This document shows positions 1 to 6,537 of a stretch of 7,654 nucleotides of DNA, in pieces. The notes under the pieces are model-generated. The model did not search any database. It worked only from the letters and a program-made list of their open reading frames with translations, and was not told the DNA's origin. The translations under genes were made by a program, and so were the position numbers. The stretch is from Verrucomicrobiota bacterium (lineage in GTDB: Bacteria; Verrucomicrobiota; Verrucomicrobiia; Opitutales; Opitutaceae), in contig JAURJO010000471.1 in NCBI GenBank assembly GCA_030832235.1, positions 1-7,654 on the forward strand, written 5' to 3'. How positions within the stretch are numbered: the first letter of the stretch is position 1; the number at the start of each line of letters is the position of its first letter.

Positions 1-2172
1 CTCAAGGTCGGGACCGACCGCGACGGCACCACGCTCCACGAGCACGCGACGGGCCTGCTCCTGGTCGTATCCATTGGGGCCGGCGACGCGGTCGAGCAGC
101 TCGCGGTTGGCGAGCCGCGTGAAATCGGTGCGGGGAAGCGGCGCTCGGCCCTTCACGCTGATGCGCCAGATGCGGCCGTGGGACTTGTCGCGGCGCGGGT
201 CGCGGAAATCGACCTCACCGTGCTGGATGATCGGATTGCTCCAGTCGGCGACATAGAGGGCGCCGTCGGGCCCGAGACGGATGTCGATCGGCCGGAATGA
301 ATCGGCGGTGGTACGGAGCACGTCGGGCAGCTCGGAGGTGATGTAGCCGGAGCCCTGTTCCGCGGCCTTGAAGCGCACGATGCGGTGCGCGCGGAAGTCG
401 GCGGTGATGAAGTCGCCCTGCCAGTCGGCGGGGAAGTGCGCGCTGCGGATGATCTCGAGCCCGCAGAACTTCGGGTAACTGCCGGGGCTGATGCTCTGCA
501 GCTCACGGCGGGCGGGGGCCAGCGTGCGGTAGGTGGCGCCCGGCACGGCCCAGTTGATGCCGGCGCCGCCGGCGCCGTCCGTCGCGAACGACTGTCCGAA
601 ATCGTCGAACTGGTGGCCCCACGAATTCACCCAGCCGCGGTACAGCACCTCCATGCGCTGGTCGCGCGGATCCAGACGGAAGATGCCGCCGGCCATCAGG
701 CGCGTGACACCGTGCGGCGTCTCGGCGTTGGTGCGCGTGTAGACAGACTGGCTGAGATAGAGACGTCCGTCGGGTCCCCAACGCAGCGTGTGGAGATTGT
801 GGTGGGTGTCCTCGGTACCGAAGCCACTGAGGATCACACGGCGTTCGTCGGCTTTCCCGTCGCCGTCGTTGTCACGGAAATGGAGCAGCTCGGTGCTTTG
901 CGCGACGTAGACGCCGCCGTGGCCGACCTCGAGGCCGGTCGGGATGAGAAGACCGTCCGCAAAGACCGTGGCCTTGTCGGCCTTGCCGGCACCGGTGGTG
1001 TCCTCGAGCACGATGATCTTGTCGGTCTGCGCCTGGCCCGGCTCGATCTGCGGATAGAGCTCGGAGCTCGCGACCCAGAGGCGGCCGCGGGAGTCGAAGT
1101 TCATCTGGATCGGTTTGTGGAGCAGCGGGTTCTCGGCCCAGAGCGAGACCTCGAGACCGTCGGCGACCTCGAAGCGCGGATGGGCCTGTGGGGTGAAGAC
1201 GGCGGCGGCGTTGCCGACGCGGCGCGGGATATCCGGGACGTCGACGAGCTGCAGGCCGCGCAGTTTAGCGATGCGCGACTCCTCGGCGGCGATGAACTCG
1301 TCGAACTTCACAACCTCCGCGGCGTTGCGGCCCTGCTCGCGTTTCCGGAAGCCGAAGATGTAGGCCATGTTGGCGGGCCGCGAGCGGTGGAAGTACCACT
1401 CGTTCTTCGTGATGATCGCGCGACGGAGCGGTTCGGCCTGCGTGCTGGCGCGCCACGGGCCGGGCGCGCCGAATAGGTTTTCCTCGATGCGCTCGGCCAA
1501 TCGACGGTAGCCAGGGCCCGAGGGCTGAATGCCGTTCGTGGTGAGCGGCGCCGCGCCGGGCGAGGCGCCGGCCGTCATTTCGAAAAGCGGGACGTGCCGC
1601 GCGCCGCGGGCGGCGGCAATCTCACCTACCGCGCGGGCGTAGGCGGCGAGCTGCGCATTGTGCGCCGCGCCGTCGGTCCAGGGCGCGCCGAGATTCTCGT
1701 GCCGGATCGGCGAAAGGAAAACGAGGCGGGCACCGGGCGAGACGCGCGTGATCACGTCGAGCAGCCGGGCGTAGTCGGCCTTGAAGCGGGCGAGTCCCGC
1801 TTCGCCGTCGAACGAGCTCGCCATGCCGTAGGCGGCGAAAACGACGGTCGGCTTGGTCTCCTCGATCTGGCGCACGAGCTGGTTCCAACCCTCGTCGGCC
1901 GGTTCACGTCCCGCCTGTAGGAGACTAAGGCCGAAACGCGAGTCGCCCGCCGGGGTGTCACCGCTCCAGCCAAGGTTGCGGAAGGTGACGGCGCGGTCCG
2001 GGAACCGCGTGGTGAGCATGAGCTCGATCCAGCCGTGGTACTGCTCACCCTCGGCGATGCCGTCGCCGAGGAGGACGACGCGATCGCCATCGCGCAGCTC
2101 AAAAGACGCCGGCTGGGCGGCGAGGATGGGCACGATGAACGCGAGGAAAACGGCGGCGAGGCGGGTGCGCAT
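1..2172 (-). CDS. SGNH-like domain fused to PVC-type membrane-bound dehydrogenase beta-propeller (C-terminus off window)
   Basis: I translated this frame codon by codon: 724 codons from ATG at 2172 to the window edge without a stop, so the C-terminus is missing. Residues 1-20 form a signal peptide (MRTR, then a hydrophobic run ending LAAQ), so the protein is exported. Residues 25-235 follow the SGNH-hydrolase pattern (LLGDGIAEG near 34-42, NLGWSGDTP at 66-74, AAYGMASSF at 113-121, TTNGIQPS at 211-218), but the expected Ser, Asn and His are Gly38, Ala118 and Gln216. Residues 254-303 (NEWYFHRSRP, FGFRKREQGRN) match the linker known from this PVC family. Residues 330-685 are a sugar-dehydrogenase-like beta-propeller with repeated motifs (WGPDGRLYLSQ, LGPDGALYVADW). 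A helical region starts near 690. Family members often end in a c-type haem CxxCH domain; that part is not in view. Substrate is unknown. No Shine-Dalgarno precedes the ATG; the leader is pyrimidine-rich. Confidence 0.88.
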   Translation of the reverse strand, partial: MRTRLAAVFLAFIVPILAAQPASFELRDGDRVVLLGDGIAEGEQYHGWIELMLTTRFPDRAVTFRNLGWSGDTPAGDSRFGLSLLQAGREPADEGWNQLVRQIEETKPTVVFAAYGMASSFDGEAGLARFKADYARLLDVITRVSPGARLVFLSPIRHENLGAPWTDGAAHNAQLAAYARAVGEIAAARGARHVPLFEMTAGASPGAAPLTTNGIQPSGPGYRRLAERIEENLFGAPGPWRASTQAEPLRRAIITKNEWYFHRSRPANMAYIFGFRKREQGRNAAEVVKFDEFIAAEESRIAKLRGLQLVDVPDIPRRVGNAAAVFTPQAHPRFEVADGLEVSLWAENPLLHKPIQMNFDSRGRLWVASSELYPQIEPGQAQTDKIIVLEDTTGAGKADKATVFADGLLIPTGLEVGHGGVYVAQSTELLHFRDNDGDGKADERRVILSGFGTEDTHHNLHTLRWGPDGRLYLSQSVYTRTNAETPHGVTRLMAGGIFRLDPRDQRMEVLYRGWVNSWGHQFDDFGQSFATDGAGGAGINWAVPGATYRTLAPARRELQSISPGSYPKFCGLEIIRSAHFPADWQGDFITADFRAHRIVRFKAAEQGSGYITSELPDVLRTTADSFRPIDIRLGPDGALYVADWSNPIIQHGEVDFRDPRRDKSHGRIWRISVKGRAPLPRTDFTRLANRELLDRVAGPNGYDQEQARRVLVERGAVAVGPDLE

Positions 2173-2200
2173 GAAGAGAGAAAGATGGGGAGAGAGGTAG
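2173..2200 (-). promoter_or_regulatory. Pyrimidine-rich 5' leader in place of a Shine-Dalgarno
   Basis: The 28 bases directly before the ATG at 2172, read on the minus strand, are C or T except for two A residues. There is no AGGAGG-like element. Pyrimidine-rich leaders can bind ribosomal protein S1, so this may serve as the initiation region. That role is inference; only the composition is seen. Confidence 0.35.
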
Positions 2201-2256
2201 ACTGGTGAGACGGAGGAGGTTTGTCAGGAGGTCGGCGAAAAGGCGGGCGAAAGGGT

Positions 2257-2278
2257 CCGAGGCAATAGCCTCGGCTAC
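2257..2278 (+). repeat. REP-like palindrome, copy 1
   Basis: A perfect 7-bp inverted repeat with a 4-base loop, CCGAGGC-AATA-GCCTCGG at 2257-2274, is followed by CTAC. It lies in the gap between metY and the SGNH/propeller gene. A second palindrome with the same layout and the same GGCTAC tail sits on the opposite strand at 2351-2373. Together they look like a REP doublet. Alternatively it is a chance GC-rich hairpin. Confidence 0.55.
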
Positions 2279-2350
2279 CCGATGCGGTCCTCAAGACGGG
2301 AACGGATGGGGAGCAGCTTCTATGTCTTCCAGATTCGGAGGCCCGTCGCT

Positions 2351-2373
2351 GTAGCCGCGGCCGCTTGCCGCGG
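2351..2373 (-). repeat. REP-like palindrome, copy 2 (inverted)
   Basis: On the minus strand this reads CCGCGGC-AAGCG-GCCGCGG and then CTAC: a perfect 7-bp stem with a 5-base loop. It matches copy 1 apart from the loop and one stem position, where A-T in copy 1 is C-G here, so pairing is kept. The two copies point toward each other and span 117 bases (2257-2373), similar to published REP doublets (REPINs). No RAYT transposase is present in the window. Confidence 0.55.
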
Positions 2374-2484
2374 AGATTTTTGGGATGATCCCTTCGCTGA
2401 GCGTCGGAATGTTTCGCCGGAACTTCACCACGACGGCTCCGACGCAACGGTCTCGGCCACCCGGCGAGCCGGCACGATCCAGGT

Positions 2485-2518
2485 CGCCGCGGGCGCTTCC
2501 GATGAAACGCCCGCGGCG
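2485..2518 (-). terminator. Strong hairpin just downstream of metY
   Basis: A perfect 11-bp GC-rich stem (CGCCGCGGGCG at 2485-2495, CGCCCGCGGCG at 2508-2518) encloses 12 bases. In the minus-strand transcript the stem can extend by one U-G and two U-A pairs, leaving a 6-base loop. It starts 8 bases past the metY stop, the usual place for a terminator or a 3'-end-protecting structure. No U-run follows, so it is not a canonical intrinsic terminator. Confidence 0.6.
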
Positions 2519-2525
2519 CGGGAAC

Positions 2526-3815
2526 TCACTTGGTCGCCGCGGCGAGCGCCTGATCGACGTCCTTCAGGATGTCGTCGATATGCTCGATGCCGACGCTGAG
2601 GCGGATGAGCTCGGGCTTGATGCCGCCCGCGAGCTGCTGCTCCGCGCTGAGCTGCGAGTGCGTCGTGGTGGCGGGATGGATCGCGAGGCTCTTCGCGTCG
2701 CCGACGTTGGCGAGATGCGAGAAGAGCTTCAGCGCGTCGATGAACTTCTTGCCGGCCTCGCGGCCGCCCTTGATGCCGAACACGACCATCGAACCGCCCT
2801 TGCCGCGCAGGTATTTCTTGTTGGCGGCGTACTGGGGATCGTCGGGCAGGCCCGGGAAGCGCACCCAGTCGACCGCGCGGTGCGACTTGAGGTGCTGCGC
2901 GACGGCGAGCGAGTTGGCGCAATGCCGCTCCATGCGCAGAGCGAGCGTCTCGATGCCCTGCAGGAACATCCACGAGTTGTCGGGCGCGATGCAGGCGCCG
3001 AGGTTGCGCAGCGGGACGGTGCGCATGCGCAGGATGAACGCGAGCGGCAGCAGCGGCGCCGGCAGGTCCACACCCCAGCGCAGGCCGTGATAGCTGTTGT
3101 CGGGGTTGGTGTAGAGCGGGTGCTTGCCGGCGGCCCACTTGAAGCGGCCGCTGTCGACCACCACGCCGCCAATCCCGTTGCCGTGGCCGCCGAACCACTT
3201 CGTGAGCGAGTGGACGACGATGTCGGCGCCGTGGTCGAGCGGGCGGGTAAGGTACGGCGTGGAGAACGTGGAATCGACGATGAGCGGGATGCCGGCGCCG
3301 CGCGCGATAGCGGAGACGGCGTCGAGATCGGTGACCTCCAGCGCGGGGTTGGAGACGGTCTCGCAGAACAGGGCGCGGGTGCGGCCGTCGATCGCGCGGG
3401 CGAAGTTCTGCGGGTCGTTCGAGTCGACAAACTTCACCGTGATGCCGAGCGCGGGAAGAATGTCGTTAAACTGCGTGTAGGTGCCGCCGTACAGGTTGCG
3501 GGCGGACACGATGTTGTCGCCGGCCGAGGCGAGGTTGATGATCGAGTAAAAGATCGCGCTCGTCCCCGAGGCGAGGCCGAGGCCGCCGAGCTCGTGGGCG
3601 CCCTCGAGCAGCGCGACGCGCTTCTCCAGCGCGTCGGTCGTCGGATTCATCAGGCGTGTGTAGATGTTACCGAGCTCCTTCAGCGCGAAAAGGTTCGCCG
3701 CGTGCTCGGCGCTCTTGAAGACGAACGAGCTCGTCCGGTAGAGCGGAACCGCGCGGGCGAGCGTGGTCGGATCGGGTTGGGTGCCTCCGTGGAGGCAGAG
3801 GGTCTCTAGGTTCAT
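2526..3815 (-). CDS. metY: O-acetylhomoserine sulfhydrylase (O-acetylhomoserine aminocarboxypropyltransferase)
   Basis: A cytosolic PLP enzyme that makes homocysteine from O-acetyl-L-homoserine and sulfide, the direct sulfhydrylation route to methionine. The 429-residue length is normal for MetY, longer than most MetB or MetC proteins. Visible family features are Y52-x-R54 (phosphate contact from the neighbouring subunit), SGT at 83-85, Tyr109 in NLYGGT (stacks on PLP), Asp181 in VDSTFSTPY (pyridine nitrogen), the Schiff-base lysine Lys206 in HSLTKWFGGHG, and Arg405 in RLSVGIE (substrate carboxylate). The ATG at 3815 is well placed, as MNLETLCLHGGTQPD is the usual N-terminus. No Shine-Dalgarno is visible. 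No metX homologue is in the window. Use of O-succinylhomoserine (MetZ) cannot be fully excluded, but length and motifs favour MetY. Confidence 0.93.
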   Translation of the reverse strand: MNLETLCLHGGTQPDPTTLARAVPLYRTSSFVFKSAEHAANLFALKELGNIYTRLMNPTTDALEKRVALLEGAHELGGLGLASGTSAIFYSIINLASAGDNIVSARNLYGGTYTQFNDILPALGITVKFVDSNDPQNFARAIDGRTRALFCETVSNPALEVTDLDAVSAIARGAGIPLIVDSTFSTPYLTRPLDHGADIVVHSLTKWFGGHGNGIGGVVVDSGRFKWAAGKHPLYTNPDNSYHGLRWGVDLPAPLLPLAFILRMRTVPLRNLGACIAPDNSWMFLQGIETLALRMERHCANSLAVAQHLKSHRAVDWVRFPGLPDDPQYAANKKYLRGKGGSMVVFGIKGGREAGKKFIDALKLFSHLANVGDAKSLAIHPATTTHSQLSAEQQLAGGIKPELIRLSVGIEHIDDILKDVDQALAAATK

Positions 3816-3961
3816 GGTGGGTAAATAAACAGGGACCTGCGTTTACGCCGCGGACGGGGCCGCGGGTCAATCCCCAGCACGGCTTCGCTGCGCTGGGAGG
3901 GATCGGGGAAAGGGAACGGGGGAGAAAGTGGCGTGAGCGAGAAAGGCTCTCGGACGCGCGC
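3816..3961. other. Spacer upstream of metY
   Basis: This 146-base gap between the VCBS stop and the metY ATG should hold the metY promoter and any end signal for the VCBS gene. An AT-rich island (about 3822-3831, reading GTTTATTTAC on the minus strand) sits just before the metY ATG. Two weak inverted repeats are present: CCGCGG at 3848-3853 and 3860-3865, and CCCAGC at 3873-3878 with GCTGGG at 3892-3897. I recognise no SAM or SAH riboswitch core. Confidence 0.5.
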
Positions 3962-5200
3962 TCAGCGGCCGTCGTTCCAGAGGATGTGGGTGCCGCTCTT
4001 GCCGGCGCAGATGATGTCCTTCCAGCCGTTGCCATCGAGGTCGGCCACGCGGATCTGCAGGCCGGTGCCCGGGCCGCCGTCGGCGAGCATGTGCCGCGTG
4101 AAGCGTTTCTCGGCGGCGTTCCACTTGTACATCGCCACGCAGCCGGGCTCGTTGTCCCCCGGGTCGCCGCCGCTGTGGGCGCGGACGCGGCGGCCGGTGA
4201 TCAGCTCGGGTTTCCCATCGTTGTCGATGTCCTCCCAGACGAGGCAGTGGTTCTGGGAAATCTTATCGTCGATCACGTAGTGGCGCCAGTTGGTGCTGCC
4301 GTCCTTGTTGGGATCGCGCTGCTCCTCCCAGTAGAGGCCGTAGTTGTGGCCGTGACCCCAGATGATGTCATTACGACCGTCGCCGGTGAGATCGACCACG
4401 ATCATGGGCGTGCTGGCGTGGGGCCAGGTCCAGTCGGCGTGCCGGCGCCAAGGCTGCGAGGCCGCGCCGGAGGCCGGACGCTCGTACCAGCCGTTGCCGT
4501 AGATGAGGTCCTCGCGGCCGTCGCCGTTCACATCGCCGAAACCGATGCCATGGCCGTTCACGAAAGGCGCGCCGGGCTGGATCATCCAGGGCGTGAGGAT
4601 CGGTTCGCCGCCCGCTCCTTTCGCGAAACGGTACGCCATCATGGCGTTGGCGGGACCGTAGGAGTTGACGACGTACTCGGGCACGCCGTCGCCATCCATG
4701 TCACGCAAGGCGGTCCACTCATTCTGGGTGAGCTTGGTCTCGACGAGCACATGCTGTTTCCAGAGCGCGCCCGACTTCAGCCCCGCGGCGCCGGGGTTCT
4801 CGTACCAGTAGACTTTTGAGTCCATGAACGCGCCCGTGACGATGTCGGGGAAGCCGTCCCCATTAACATCATACGCGTGCTCGCCGCAGTTGGTCATGTA
4901 GTCCTTGCCGAACGGCTCGAGCTTCCGCAGCTGGCGCTTCACCTTGAAGTCGGGCCCCTCGTACCAGAACTCGCCGGCGCTGACGTCGGGCTTACCGTCG
5001 CGGTTGAAATCGGCGACGGCGCAGCCCTCGTTGTTGTCGACGTGAAGCTGCTGCACGCGGATGCGCAGCGCGGGGGCGGCGGGGCCGGCCTTCTTGCCGG
5101 CGCCCTTGGGGGCCTTGGCGGCGTCGGCCGCGGGCAGGGCGACGGGGATTAGGAGCAACGCGAGCGCGAGGAAACGCGGGGGAACGGAGCGGGGGGTCAT
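3962..5200 (-). CDS. Secreted VCBS/FG-GAP repeat beta-propeller protein
   Basis: A 412-residue protein with a signal peptide (arginine near the N-terminus, hydrophobic core 11-22, likely cleavage after ALPAADA), then an Ala/Lys/Gly-rich linker to about residue 44. The rest carries seven Asp-rich calcium-binding loops of the FG-GAP/VCBS type, starting near residues 64 (DFNRDGKPD), 111 (DVNGDGFPD), 168 (DMDGDGVPE), 223 (DVNGDGRED), 270 (DLTGDGRND), 324 (DIDNDGKPE) and 387 (DLDGNGWKD). Most are followed by a hydrophobic strand and a W-Y-E type turn (FWYEGP, VYWYENPG, GWYERP). Seven repeats imply a seven-bladed calcium-stabilised propeller with no added catalytic domain, so a binding or structural role outside the cytoplasm is likely; the ligand is unknown. 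It starts 76 bases after the NOS stop. No Shine-Dalgarno is seen. Confidence 0.9.
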   Translation of the reverse strand: MTPRSVPPRFLALALLLIPVALPAADAAKAPKGAGKKAGPAAPALRIRVQQLHVDNNEGCAVADFNRDGKPDVSAGEFWYEGPDFKVKRQLRKLEPFGKDYMTNCGEHAYDVNGDGFPDIVTGAFMDSKVYWYENPGAAGLKSGALWKQHVLVETKLTQNEWTALRDMDGDGVPEYVVNSYGPANAMMAYRFAKGAGGEPILTPWMIQPGAPFVNGHGIGFGDVNGDGREDLIYGNGWYERPASGAASQPWRRHADWTWPHASTPMIVVDLTGDGRNDIIWGHGHNYGLYWEEQRDPNKDGSTNWRHYVIDDKISQNHCLVWEDIDNDGKPELITGRRVRAHSGGDPGDNEPGCVAMYKWNAAEKRFTRHMLADGGPGTGLQIRVADLDGNGWKDIICAGKSGTHILWNDGR

Positions 5201-5230
5201 GGGGAGCGGGACGGCAACTTCATCCGGCCC

Positions 5231-5268
5231 GCGACGCCGTTGGCGATGGAATTTTCGCCGGCCGTCGC
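5231..5268 (-). terminator. Possible hairpin between the NOS and VCBS genes
   Basis: A nested inverted repeat has an outer 6-bp stem (GCGACG at 5231-5236, CGTCGC at 5263-5268) and an inner 5-bp stem (GGCGA at 5242-5246, TCGCC at 5255-5259), separated by an asymmetric internal loop. In the minus transcript it begins 8 bases past the NOS stop. No U-run follows. It could attenuate read-through into the VCBS gene, or be chance in GC-rich DNA. Confidence 0.3.
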
Positions 5269-5276
5269 GTCCGGTT

Positions 5277-6428
5277 TCACCCGTCGCGACCCGGGGGCGG
5301 CGGCTGACGGCGGAAGTCGGGCGTCGTCACGAACTCGCGCATCGGCGTGTGGAACACGCGCGTCGCCGCGGCGGAGATCGGCGGCACGATCCAGTCCCAG
5401 CGCGCCGATACCTCACGACCGGCATCGCGCTCGCGTCCGAGGAAACGCATGAAATCCTCGGAGGCGGTGTGGTGGTCGGTGAGCTTCACGCCGTCGGCCT
5501 CGTAGGAGTGCAGCACCGCGGCGTTGAGCTCGATCAGGGCGCGGTCGAGCCAGAGGTCGCGGGAGCGCCGGCGGTCGAGTCCCATCCGTTCGGCGATGAG
5601 CGGAAGCAGGTTGTAGCGGTGCGGATCGGCCAGGTTACGCGCGCCGATCTCGGTGCCCATGTACCAGCCGTTGAAGGGCGCGGCGGGAAACCGCGTGCCG
5701 GCGGCGTGCAGCAGCATGTCACTGACAACCGGCACGGCGTACCAGCGCAGGCCGAGGTTCTCGAACCACGGGAATTGCGGGTGACGCAGCGGCACCTCGC
5801 GCACAAATCCCGCAGGTAAAGGGAACAGCGCGGGCTTCCCGTCGCGCCCCGAGATCACCCACGGCAGCAGGTCGAAGGCCGAGGGTTCGGCCGGAGGACG
5901 CCAGCCAAGGTTGATCGCGAGTCGCGTGAAGGCCTCGTTGGCGGGATCACCGAGGACGGATCCGTCGGCCCGGCGATATCCAGCGTAGCCGCAAAGCTGG
6001 GCGTTCCAGATGCGGGGGGCGGCCCCGGCGGAGGGATCCTCCGGCGCAAAAACCGTGAGATAGGAACGCACCGTACCGTCGCCCTGCGCGAGCGCGAGAT
6101 GCTCGCGGAGGCTCGCGGCGAGATCGGCGGGGTCGGCGAGTTCCCGGTGATCCCGCACCTGCAGGCTGCGCCAATGGAGGCGACCGATGCAGCGGGCGTG
6201 GTTGCGCCACGCGATCTTACCCGCCCACGTGAGTTCCGCCGAAGTCAACGGCGCCGGCCGGCCGGCCGCCAGCGCACGGCCGATCTCCGCGCGGCGCGTG
6301 GCGGCCTGCGACGCGAGATGGGCCTCGTCGAGAAAGGCCAGCTCGTCGGCTGGAGGCTCCGCGTTCGGCGTGGCCGGCCGCGAGCCCGCGAAGGCGTCGA
6401 CAAGGGCATGAAACGGGCACGGCGGCAT
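5277..6428 (-). CDS. nos: Bacterial nitric oxide synthase, oxygenase domain only
   Basis: Oxidises L-arginine to citrulline and NO at a thiolate-ligated haem with a bound pterin; cytosolic. Numbering from ATG 6428 (383 residues): KIAWRNHARCIGR holds the haem-ligand Cys80 and the haem-stacking Trp74; the PFNGWYMGTEIGARN block holds the arginine-binding Glu260 and the pterin-site Arg264; DWIVPPIS with Trp346 forms the pterin-stacking region. RYNLLPLIAERMG, ELNAAVLHSYE and DHHTASEDF are further family blocks. The PPIS-xAAT segment and Asn265 resemble bacterial rather than animal NOS. Val235 lies where bacterial NOS usually has Ile. No reductase domain is fused and no flavodoxin or reductase gene is nearby, so electrons must come from elsewhere. 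A TTG at 6443 is an alternative start (388 residues); an in-frame stop lies at 6480-6482. ATG is preferred, but neither start has a Shine-Dalgarno. Confidence 0.95.
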   Translation of the reverse strand: MPPCPFHALVDAFAGSRPATPNAEPPADELAFLDEAHLASQAATRRAEIGRALAAGRPAPLTSAELTWAGKIAWRNHARCIGRLHWRSLQVRDHRELADPADLAASLREHLALAQGDGTVRSYLTVFAPEDPSAGAAPRIWNAQLCGYAGYRRADGSVLGDPANEAFTRLAINLGWRPPAEPSAFDLLPWVISGRDGKPALFPLPAGFVREVPLRHPQFPWFENLGLRWYAVPVVSDMLLHAAGTRFPAAPFNGWYMGTEIGARNLADPHRYNLLPLIAERMGLDRRRSRDLWLDRALIELNAAVLHSYEADGVKLTDHHTASEDFMRFLGRERDAGREVSARWDWIVPPISAAATRVFHTPMREFVTTPDFRRQPPPPGRDG

Positions 6429-6537
6429 GGGCCGCGCACGCAACGCCGTTTCCCGGGTGGCGCAAGGCGTCGCGTGAGTTCAGCGCCATGCGGGGAAGCA
6501 CGTTGCCCCCGCCGATCCGCCGCGCAGCAATGGCCTC
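6429..6537. promoter_or_regulatory. Divergent intergenic region between nos and the small membrane protein gene
   Basis: These 109 bases separate two divergent starts, so promoters for both genes are expected here. I could not assign a -35/-10 pair or an operator with confidence, and neither start has a Shine-Dalgarno. The call rests on gene arrangement alone. Confidence 0.35.

Larger units (their letters stand above)
2173..2525. other. Non-coding gap between metY and the SGNH/propeller gene
   Basis: This 353-base stretch lies after the metY stop and before the next minus-strand ATG. It contains the metY hairpin (2485-2518), the two palindromes (2257-2278 and 2351-2373) and the pyrimidine-rich leader (2173-2200). 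Open frames crossing it, such as the minus-strand frame 1752-2447 and the plus-strand frame 2282-2599, give arginine- and serine-rich translations without domain signatures and overlap well-supported genes. I could not identify a confident -35/-10 pair, although the promoter of the SGNH/propeller gene should lie here. Confidence 0.6.

Noticed and set aside
385..1476. Plus-strand open frame of 363 codons
   Set aside because: It is antisense to the well-supported SGNH/propeller gene. Its translation is rich in Ala, Arg, Glu and Val and has no domain pattern, as expected for the mirror frame of a high-GC3 gene.
1752..2447. Minus-strand open frame of 231 codons across the intergenic gap
   Set aside because: The translation is Ser/Arg/Pro-rich, runs through the palindromes and overlaps the SGNH domain in a wrong frame.
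3783..3796. Inverted repeat GCCTCC-GT-GGAGGC near the metY start as an operator
   Set aside because: It lies inside the coding sequence for the conserved LHGGT motif and is explained by the codons used.
2385..3809. Plus-strand open frame of 474 codons
   Set aside because: It lies opposite metY, whose catalytic motifs are all in place. The translation is low-complexity (Arg, Ala, Val, Glu-rich) and has no recognisable domain.
3848..3897. Two weak inverted repeats as a terminator for the VCBS gene
   Set aside because: The stems are only 6 bp, one arm is the self-complementary CCGCGG, and no U-run follows; too weak to call in GC-rich DNA.
3816..3961. SAM or SAH riboswitch before metY
   Set aside because: Such elements can precede sulfur amino-acid genes, but I recognise none of the conserved cores in these 146 bases.
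3986..4819. Plus-strand open frame of 277 codons
   Set aside because: It is antisense to the VCBS repeat gene; its Val/Ala-rich translation is a shadow of the Asp/Gly-rich repeats.
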